Source: Gilliamella sp. Occ3-1
GTDB taxonomy: Bacteria; Pseudomonadota; Gammaproteobacteria; Enterobacterales; Orbaceae
NCBI RefSeq assembly: GCF_001690655.1
Contig: NZ_LZHQ01000027.1
Coordinates: forward strand, 102,834 to 166,833
DNA: 64,000 nucleotides
Direction: 5' to 3'
Position 1 is the first letter of the stretch. The number at the start of each line of letters is the position of its first letter. Positions 57,968-64,000 of the stretch are shown here, in pieces. Both the position numbers and the translations under genes were made by a program. The notes under the pieces were generated by a model. The model had not been told where the DNA came from. It saw only the letters and a list, made by a program, of their open reading frames with translations, and ran no database searches.

Positions 57968-59431
57968 ATGCAATTTACCTCATTCCATGCATTAATTAGT
58001 ACCTTAATTTTCCTTGTTTATTGGTTGATCGTCGTATCAACAACATTACGGATTGTCTTTAAGCGAAGACCTACAACTTATGTTATTGCATGGATGCTGG
58101 TTATTTATATTTTACCACTTGTCGGTGTGTTTCTTTATTTCTTATTGGGTGAAGTTCACTTAGGTCAGCAACGAGTTAAACGCGCACAAAAAATGCGCCC
58201 AGCTATTTCCAAGTTTATTAACCAACTAAGTAACTTTCCCGACATATTCACCAATAAAGTTAGCCAAGTCAGTAGACCGATTTTTCAGCTATGTAAACAT
58301 CAAACTGGTCTTGATGGAATTTATGGCAATAATATTGAGTTGCTGAGTGAAACAAACATAATTTTTGACCGTTTACTTGATGATATAAATCATGCGACAT
58401 CAAATATCGAAATGGTATTTTATATATGGAATGAAGGCGGTCGTGCTGATGATGTCGAGCAAGCACTTGTTCAAGCAACTAAACGAGGTGTAACTTGCCG
58501 ATTAATGGTTGATTCTGCCGGTAGCAGGCATTTTATTAAAAGTAATGCTAGTAAAAGAATGCGTGATGCTGGCATCATCATTGTCGAAGCATTACAAGTA
58601 AATTTACTTCGTTTTATGTTTAGGCGGTTAGATTTACGTCAACACCGCAAAGTAGCTATTATCGATAACTATATATCTTATACTGGTAGTATGAATATTG
58701 TCGATCCGCGTTTCTTCAAACAAAATAAACATGTTGGCAAATGGGTTGATATCATGGTCAGAATGAAAGGCCCAGTTACAACCCTTATGGGTGCTCTCTA
58801 TGCCAGTGATTGGGAGCTAGAAACAGGCAAATATTTATCACTACCGAAAATTACTGATTTCGCTGAACCACCTGAAGATAAAAAACATATTATGCAATTA
58901 ATTGCATCGGGTCCTGGTTACATGGAAAACATGATCCACCAAGTGTTATTAACGGCAATTTATTCAGCACAAGAACAAATAATTTTCACTACACCTTATT
59001 TAGTACCAAGTGATGATATTTTGCATGCAGTATGCACAGCCGCACAGCGAGGTGTTGAAGTCATCATCATCATTCCTAAAAATAATGACTCATTAATGGT
59101 AAAATGGGCAAGTCGAGCATTCTTTTCTGAATTATTAAACGGCGGAGTAAAACTCTATCAATTCAATGATAATTTACTACATACCAAAAGTGTTTTAATT
59201 GACAATCAATTAAGTCTTGTCGGAACTGTTAATTTAGATATGCGCAGTTTGTGGCTTAATTTTGAAATTACAACTGTGATTGACGATGCAGAATTTGCTA
59301 AATCGCTATCAGTTCTCTTACAAAAATATTTATCTAATTCAGATAAAATAAACCCCAAGGAGTGGAATCAGCGCCCTATTTGGCAACGCATCGTTGAGCG
59401 GCTTTTTTACTTTTTCGCACCTTTGTTGTGA
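57968..59431 (+). CDS. clsA: Cardiolipin synthase (ClsA type)
   Basis: PLD-family enzyme joining two phosphatidylglycerols. 487 residues: two N-terminal membrane helices, first HKD motif HRKVAIID (about 222-229) with GSMN, second HTKSVLIDN (about 400-408) with GTVNLDMRS. 6 bases after yciA. Confidence 0.95.
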   Translation: MQFTSFHALISTLIFLVYWLIVVSTTLRIVFKRRPTTYVIAWMLVIYILPLVGVFLYFLLGEVHLGQQRVKRAQKMRPAISKFINQLSNFPDIFTNKVSQVSRPIFQLCKHQTGLDGIYGNNIELLSETNIIFDRLLDDINHATSNIEMVFYIWNEGGRADDVEQALVQATKRGVTCRLMVDSAGSRHFIKSNASKRMRDAGIIIVEALQVNLLRFMFRRLDLRQHRKVAIIDNYISYTGSMNIVDPRFFKQNKHVGKWVDIMVRMKGPVTTLMGALYASDWELETGKYLSLPKITDFAEPPEDKKHIMQLIASGPGYMENMIHQVLLTAIYSAQEQIIFTTPYLVPSDDILHAVCTAAQRGVEVIIIIPKNNDSLMVKWASRAFFSELLNGGVKLYQFNDNLLHTKSVLIDNQLSLVGTVNLDMRSLWLNFEITTVIDDAEFAKSLSVLLQKYLSNSDKINPKEWNQRPIWQRIVERLFYFFAPLL

Positions 59432-59469
59432 TTATTAACCAATTTTAAGCTTATTATGATTACTACTTA

Positions 59470-60300
59470 CTAATAACCGTTTTGAGAAACATCTGGTAAA
59501 AAATGATTATTCTTTAATCTATAAACATCACTCTCAATAGAACCATCAATATTAAGTGTGATTTCTCGCCAACCCGGTGCATCATCACTTGACAATTGAA
59601 AATCATAACATTCAGGTTTAAATTGAAAACAAGTCGAAGGAGTTGAAAATGCCTTACAATTATGCCAAACATAATCTTGTTTTTGATGAATGTGTCCCCA
59701 CCCAATCCCTTTTACATTGGAATGTTTTTGAATAATTTCCTCTAATTGGTCACTATTTTTTAAAATATGATGATCTAGCCAATGACAACCAGAATCAACT
59801 GGATGATGGTGTAAAAATATTAACGCGCCTCTATAAGGATGTTCAGTTAAAATATTGTGTAGGAACTCAAGTTCGAATTCAGGTAAAAAACCATAAGCCT
59901 GACCAACAACTTGGCTATTCAATAAAATAATCAGCCAATTATCTCCCAATAAAGCTACTTTATTATCAGCAAAATGATAATTTGCAAACACATCTTGCAT
60001 ATACTCATAATTATCATGATTGCCAGCCAACCACACACAAGGAGTATCAAGCTTAATTATTTGTTCGGCAAAACGAGCATAAGCTTTTTTAGAGCCATCT
60101 TGTACAAAATCACCTGTTGCTACAATTAAATCAAACTTCTTATTACTACGTTCAACTTCATTTATAACAGCTAGAAAGCTTGCATTAGAATTCACACCAA
60201 GCAATGTTCCAACGTCATCAGCAAAAAGATGAGTATCAGTTATATGTAATATTTTACCGTAATTTTTATTACGGATTGGAAGTTTTAAAAATGACTCCAA
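59470..60300 (-). CDS. cpdA: 3',5'-cyclic AMP phosphodiesterase CpdA
   Basis: Class III cAMP phosphodiesterase with a dimetal centre. 276 residues. Motifs in order: HITDTHLF (about 20-27), GDFVQDG (about 63), GNHDNY (about 93), LHHHPVD, GWGHIHQ. Similar length to E. coli CpdA (275). In E. coli it is nudF-yqiB-cpdA; here yqiB is missing. Confidence 0.94.
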   Translation of the reverse strand: MESFLKLPIRNKNYGKILHITDTHLFADDVGTLLGVNSNASFLAVINEVERSNKKFDLIVATGDFVQDGSKKAYARFAEQIIKLDTPCVWLAGNHDNYEYMQDVFANYHFADNKVALLGDNWLIILLNSQVVGQAYGFLPEFELEFLHNILTEHPYRGALIFLHHHPVDSGCHWLDHHILKNSDQLEEIIQKHSNVKGIGWGHIHQKQDYVWHNCKAFSTPSTCFQFKPECYDFQLSSDDAPGWREITLNIDGSIESDVYRLKNNHFLPDVSQNGY

Positions 60301-60467
60301 AATTCACCCCAATTATTTATTAATCTATAATTATGGTTAATAATGTCAGTAATAAAATAGACATTGAAACTGGAAACATGATTTTTATTATAAATTCTAC
60401 TTTTCATAAAATTGTAAAATATAATTCACTTTTATGAAAGAAATAATTAAAATTGCTTACAGAAAAG

Positions 60468-61097
60468 TTATATCCACTCTTCTTTCAATAATTGATAGTT
60501 AAGTTCTAACCATTGAAGAGCAATAATTGATGCAGCATTGTTAATCACTCCATCTTTAACCCATTGATAAGCTTGAGTTCGACTTACTACATGAACTTTA
60601 ATATCTTCACTTTCTTCGTCAAGACCATGAATGCCTTCAGCGGTTGATGAGTCAACTTCACCCACCAAAATGTGCAATTGTTCAGTTAAACCTCCAGGAG
60701 ATGCTAAATAACTGATGATGGGTTTACATCGACCAATAACAACTCCCGCCTCCTCCATTGCTTCACGTCTTGCTACTTCTTCAAATGATTCATTTTCATG
60801 ATCCATCATACCAGCAATAAGTTCTAGTATCCAAGGGCTATCTTGGGTTTCAATAGCAGCAATCCTGATTTGCTCAATTAGCACAACTTCATCACGTTTT
60901 GCATCATATGCTAAAAGTACAACCGCATGCCCACGTTCTAAAATTTCACGAGTAACAATCTCACTCATTGAACCATCAAATTTTCGATATTGAAAACGAT
61001 ATTCAAACAAAGAAAAAAAACCTTTATACAAGATTCGTTTCGTTAAATTAAACACATCATTTTTGTCAAAATTTACCAGACTGTTTTTAATTTTCAT
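60468..61097 (-). CDS. nudF: ADP-ribose pyrophosphatase, altered Nudix box spacing
   Basis: Hydrolyses ADP-ribose. 209 residues from the ATG at 61097 (MKIKNSLVNFDKNDV), same length as E. coli NudF; a 19-codon upstream extension is rejected. Catalytic block AGMMDHENESFEEVARREAM (about 96-115) is a Nudix box with one extra residue between the first Gly and the REx2EE helix compared with E. coli. SFLASPGG-type loop (YLASPGGLTEQ) and GIHGL are intact. Divergent from tolC, as in E. coli. Confidence 0.93.
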   Translation of the reverse strand: MKIKNSLVNFDKNDVFNLTKRILYKGFFSLFEYRFQYRKFDGSMSEIVTREILERGHAVVLLAYDAKRDEVVLIEQIRIAAIETQDSPWILELIAGMMDHENESFEEVARREAMEEAGVVIGRCKPIISYLASPGGLTEQLHILVGEVDSSTAEGIHGLDEESEDIKVHVVSRTQAYQWVKDGVINNAASIIALQWLELNYQLLKEEWI

Positions 61098-61242
61098 ATA
61101 AAATCTCAAATTTAAGCTGAATTTGAATAAAAAGTGCGGATGGCAAACAAACAATGCTTACTATATGCAAATTATCTGTTAAAATTGTACCATTAAAAAT
61201 ACTACAATATTTTAATTTTAATGATTTTTAAAGAGAAGATTG

Positions 61243-62589
61243 ATGAAAAAAACCTTAACCTTTTTAATTGGCTTAGCGTTAAGCCAATCTGTTTTTGCTG
61301 AAAATTTGATACAAGTTTATGAACAAGCAAAAGAAACTAACCCAGATCTACGTAGTTCATTAGCTGAAAAAAATAAAGCATACGCAGCAATTTCAGGTTC
61401 TCGAGCAAGTTTATTACCACAAGTTGGTTTAAATGCTTCATATGGTGTTACTCATGGTCGACGTGATACAAGTGGTGTAAAATCTAAAAGTGGCAACTTA
61501 TACCAAGTCGCAGTATCTCAAAGCATTTTTAATTTCTCAAATTGGAAAGCCTTGGATATTACTAAAAAACAAGCAAGTATTGCTGATATTGCCTATCAAT
61601 ACCAAGGTCAAACATTAATCTTAAATACTTCTGTCGCTTATTTTAATGTATTAAAAACACTTGATGCATTAAGCTTTATTGATGCACAGAAAAAAGCAAT
61701 TGGCCGTCAGTTAGAACAAACTCGTCAACAACATCAAGTTGGTTTAGTAGCAATCACTGATGTACAAAACGCTCAGGCCAATTATGACTTAACTGTTGCA
61801 CAACAAGTTAATGCATTAAATGATCTAAATAACGCCATTGAAGCATTGCGCCAAGTGAGTGGTCGTTTTTATTCAAGTTTAGCTAGTGTTAACACCAATA
61901 CATTTAAAACAGAATCCCCAGCACAAATCAGCACATTGTTAAAACAATCTAAAACAGCTAATCTTAATTTATTAACAATGAGGTTAAATCAAGACATAGC
62001 GCGTGAACAAATCAAACTCTCACAGGCAGGACATTTACCTACAGCAAGTTTAGATGCATCAACTAATTTGAATAAAACTGACAGATATGGTAACAACATC
62101 ACACCTGGAGCACATAGAGGCAAATCTTATTCAGGAAACAACTATGTTGGCGTCAGTGTAAACCTACCTATCTTTTCAGGTGGAGCAACAATGTCTAAAG
62201 TTGAGCAAGCACAACAAGAGTACGTGAGCTTTAGCGAAAAATTAGAAAGCACCAATCGTGGTGTAATTAATCAAGTACGTTCATCGTACAACAATATTTC
62301 ATCATCGATTAGCGCAATCAAAGCTTATCAACAAGCAGTTGTTTCGGCACAAAGTTCATTAGAAGCAACCAATTCTGGTTATCAAGTAGGAACAAGAACA
62401 ATTGTTGACGTATTAAATGCAACAACTCAACTATACAGTTCTAAACGAAATTTATCAGATGCAAAATATAACTATTTAACCAGTTTACTACAATTAAAAT
62501 ATGCAGTAGGAACTTTAACTGCTAATGATTTAGTTTATCTAAACAATATGTTAGATAAAGAAGTAAGCACTTTAGCTACAATAAAATAA
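61243..62589 (+). CDS. tolC: Outer-membrane efflux channel TolC
   Basis: Trimeric exit duct for efflux pumps and type I secretion. 448 residues from the ATG at 61243 (MKKTLTFLIGLALSQ), preferred over the TTG just upstream. Signal peptide ends VFA before ENLIQVYEQAKETNP. Two OEP repeats: DLRSSLAEKNKAYAAISGSR and SYNNISSSISAIKAYQQAVV. Shorter than E. coli TolC (493) because the C-terminal tail is missing. AAGAGAAG before the start. Confidence 0.95.
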   Translation: MKKTLTFLIGLALSQSVFAENLIQVYEQAKETNPDLRSSLAEKNKAYAAISGSRASLLPQVGLNASYGVTHGRRDTSGVKSKSGNLYQVAVSQSIFNFSNWKALDITKKQASIADIAYQYQGQTLILNTSVAYFNVLKTLDALSFIDAQKKAIGRQLEQTRQQHQVGLVAITDVQNAQANYDLTVAQQVNALNDLNNAIEALRQVSGRFYSSLASVNTNTFKTESPAQISTLLKQSKTANLNLLTMRLNQDIAREQIKLSQAGHLPTASLDASTNLNKTDRYGNNITPGAHRGKSYSGNNYVGVSVNLPIFSGGATMSKVEQAQQEYVSFSEKLESTNRGVINQVRSSYNNISSSISAIKAYQQAVVSAQSSLEATNSGYQVGTRTIVDVLNATTQLYSSKRNLSDAKYNYLTSLLQLKYAVGTLTANDLVYLNNMLDKEVSTLATIK

Positions 62590-62618
62590 TTGTAGAATCA
62601 ATTATGGTAATTATAAAG

Positions 62619-62641
62619 AAGGCGAGCAAATCGCCTTTTTT
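62619..62641 (+). terminator. tolC terminator
   Basis: AAGGCGA, GCAAA, TCGCCTTTTTT, 30 bases past the tolC stop. Confidence 0.88.
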
Positions 62642-62663
62642 ATTATGCATAAAAACAAACCTA

Positions 62664-63554
62664 TTACGATATTGCATTCAACACAAATTCAATAAATGCT
62701 TTTAGTTTTGGTGGTTGCTGACGATCAGCAGTATAAAGCATATTAAGCGGCTTGGCAGGTGGTAAAAATTTTTGTAATATGGGAAATAATTTTTTCTGCT
62801 TAATTGGTTCTTGTAACATAGATTCTGGCAACATGGTGATACCTAGTCCTTCAATCGCAGCTATCGCTAACGCTGAAGTCTGATTACTTTTAAATGTCCC
62901 TGATATAGGAATATTGACTATTTCACCATTAATCATAAACGACCAAACATGATCTTTTTTATTCTGATTCACATATTGGTAAATCAAGCATTGATGCTTT
63001 TTCAAATCATCAGGTATTAATGGAACACCATATTGCGCTAAATAATCTGGTGAGGCAGCAAAAATAAGTTGATGAGGATTAAGTTTACGAGCAATAAGGC
63101 CTGAATCACTCAAATCACCAATCCGAAAAGCGATATCAAAACCGTCCTTAATTAAATCGACATAACGATCACTTAATTGTATATCGACACTAATTTGGGG
63201 ATAACACTTCATAAAACTACTAATTAATGGCACTAAAGTAAAATTACCAAAAGTAAATGGTGCACTAATTCTAAGCACACCACTAGGTTTATCTAAAAAC
63301 TGTTGCGCAAGCATAGAGGTGGCTTTAACTTCACCTAAAATACTCACACAGCGCTCATAATACTGCTTACCAAATTCAGTAAGATTTTGTGAACGTGTTG
63401 TTCGATTAAGTAACTTTAACCCTAATTGCGTTTCTAAAAAAAGAATATATTTCGCAACCATTTGCGGAGAGGTATTTAATGAAATAGAAGCTGATGCAAA
63501 TGAACCTGTCTTCACAGTCAATACAAATGCCTTCATACTTCTAAAAAGATCCAT
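62664..63554 (-). CDS. LysR-family transcriptional regulator
   Basis: 296 residues: winged HTH with SFASASISLNTSPQMVAKYI and LGLKLLNRTTRSQNLTEFG (about 16-60), effector domain with VLRISAPFTFGNFTLVPLIS (about 93-112). The 'crp-like' LTEFGKQYYERC layout is typical of the DsdC/AaeR-like LysR subgroup that controls adjacent oxidoreductases. Divergent from the remnant of an NAD-binding protein gene (63664), probably its former target. Confidence 0.87.
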   Translation of the reverse strand: MDLFRSMKAFVLTVKTGSFASASISLNTSPQMVAKYILFLETQLGLKLLNRTTRSQNLTEFGKQYYERCVSILGEVKATSMLAQQFLDKPSGVLRISAPFTFGNFTLVPLISSFMKCYPQISVDIQLSDRYVDLIKDGFDIAFRIGDLSDSGLIARKLNPHQLIFAASPDYLAQYGVPLIPDDLKKHQCLIYQYVNQNKKDHVWSFMINGEIVNIPISGTFKSNQTSALAIAAIEGLGITMLPESMLQEPIKQKKLFPILQKFLPPAKPLNMLYTADRQQPPKLKAFIEFVLNAIS

Positions 63555-63663
63555 ATTACCAATCTCCAGTTGTTAATAAAACAATTTTAAAGCCATTTAC
63601 CATCTTTTATTTTATAAATATTATAACGCAAATCAGGTAAACAAATAAAAACAGAGTAACTAT

Positions 63664-63707
63664 ATGGAAAAAATCGGCATTATAGGGGTAGGATTTGTAA
63701 GTCAAGC
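63664..63707 (+). pseudogene. 5' remnant of NAD(P)-binding oxidoreductase gene
   Basis: An ATG opens MEKIGIIGVGFVSQA, a classic Rossmann start (GxGxxxxA), then the frame enters the insertion-element end and stops at 63721-63723. Divergent from the LysR gene, an arrangement common for regulator-oxidoreductase pairs. Whether the rest of the gene lies beyond the element, outside the window, is unknown. Confidence 0.6.
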
Positions 63708-64000
63708 TGTAACTCTCCCCTAAAATAATACAGCAAAAAAGTAGAAAATTCTCTATGATAAAAGTAAAGAGGATTTAAACATGAAAAAAATGACTGAACA
63801 TCAAATCGTCGCTATTTTAAAAGAAGCTGAAGCGGGTATTCCGGTTAAAGAACTCTGTCGTAAATATGGCATGGGTAATTCAACTTTCTATAAATGGCGG
63901 GAAAAATACGGCGGAATGGAAACTTCGGATATCAAACGCTTAAAGGAGCTGGAGGCTGAAAACCGTAAGCTTAAACAGATGTTTGCCGAACTGAGCTTAA
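63708..64000 (+). mobile_element. IS3-family insertion element, left part
   Basis: The element appears to begin at TGTAACTCTCCCC (63708), with the TG start usual for IS3-family ends, and runs off the window. It carries an orfA-type transposase gene. Its codon choice (GCGGGTATTCCGG, CTGGAGGCTGAAAACCG) is visibly more GC-rich than the host, a sign of recent transfer. The exact end and any target duplication cannot be fixed without the right end. Confidence 0.75.
63781..64000 (+). CDS. IS3-family transposase OrfA (partial)
   Basis: First 73 codons of an HTH transposase subunit: MKKMTEHQIVAILKEAEAGI, PVKELCRKYGMGNSTFYKWR, then a leucine-zipper stretch RLKELEAENRKLKQMFAELS. This pattern (AEAG-PVKELCRKYG-STFYKWR-KYGGM) fits the IS407-like group of IS3. 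Shine-Dalgarno AGAGGA before the ATG. OrfB and the right end lie outside. Confidence 0.88.
   Translation, partial: MKKMTEHQIVAILKEAEAGIPVKELCRKYGMGNSTFYKWREKYGGMETSDIKRLKELEAENRKLKQMFAELSL

Overview
The window is chromosomal DNA from an AT-rich gammaproteobacterium. Nearly every protein resembles its Escherichia coli or Pasteurellaceae counterpart, and several enterobacterial gene neighbourhoods survive: pnp-nlpI, prmB-aroC-yfcA, proQ-prc, tldD-rng-mreDCB-accBC, dcd-asmA, ybgC-tolQRA, sucCD next to cydABX, fldA-fur, yciB-yciA-cls, and nudF divergent from tolC. The strong A+T bias plus this gene content fits the Orbales (Gilliamella, Frischella, Orbus), insect-gut symbionts. That placement is an inference from composition and content, not a database result.

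Layout. 1-8.1 kb: pnp-nlpI, rpsO, a LysR regulator, the prmB-aroC-yfcA operon, tRNA-Ser(GGA) and a 29-residue YnhF-like membrane peptide. 8.1-12.8 kb: prc, proQ, a divergent Mu-type repressor/Ner-type pair, a lipoprotein and the RNase P RNA. 12.8-21.3 kb: DedA family, tldD, rng, mreDCB and, divergently, accBC behind a leader with a tiny upstream ORF. 21.3-32.9 kb: eda, the yadGH ABC exporter, mog, argR, a lysine riboswitch with lysC, a YeaQ-family membrane protein, cysS, trmJ, raiA, pheA, mutY. 33-42 kb: a UbiI-type hydroxylase with tatA, a 620-base intergenic region holding a candidate small RNA, an S24-type repressor, an ABC exporter, dacB, a TerC protein and cycA. 42-50.5 kb: mltA, dcd, asmA, hslVU, tolA-tolR-tolQ-ybgC. 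50.6-64 kb: cydABX, sucCD, fldA, fur, yciB-yciA-cls, cpdA, nudF, tolC, a LysR regulator, and an IS3-type element entering at the right edge inside a broken NAD-binding gene.

How the genes work together. Envelope biogenesis dominates: murein (NlpI, Prc, PBP4, MltA, MreBCD), Tol, TolC, AsmA, DedA, YciB and cardiolipin synthase. Prc, its adaptor NlpI and PBP4 are all present. RNA metabolism is also well represented (PNPase, RNase G, RNase P RNA, ProQ). Respiration is represented by cytochrome bd under what looks like an FNR-activated promoter; sucCD stands without sucAB beside it.

No CRISPR array, prophage or classical defence island is visible. The most interesting unexplained signals are (1) a roughly 82-nt candidate small RNA with promoter, CCUU-rich unstructured segment and terminator (34588-34703); (2) a 40-bp intergenic repeat present three times without indels (4833, 15048, 33026); (3) an orphan Mu-like c/ner regulatory pair (10838-11646); and (4) a strongly initiated 12-codon ORF plus hairpin before accBC.
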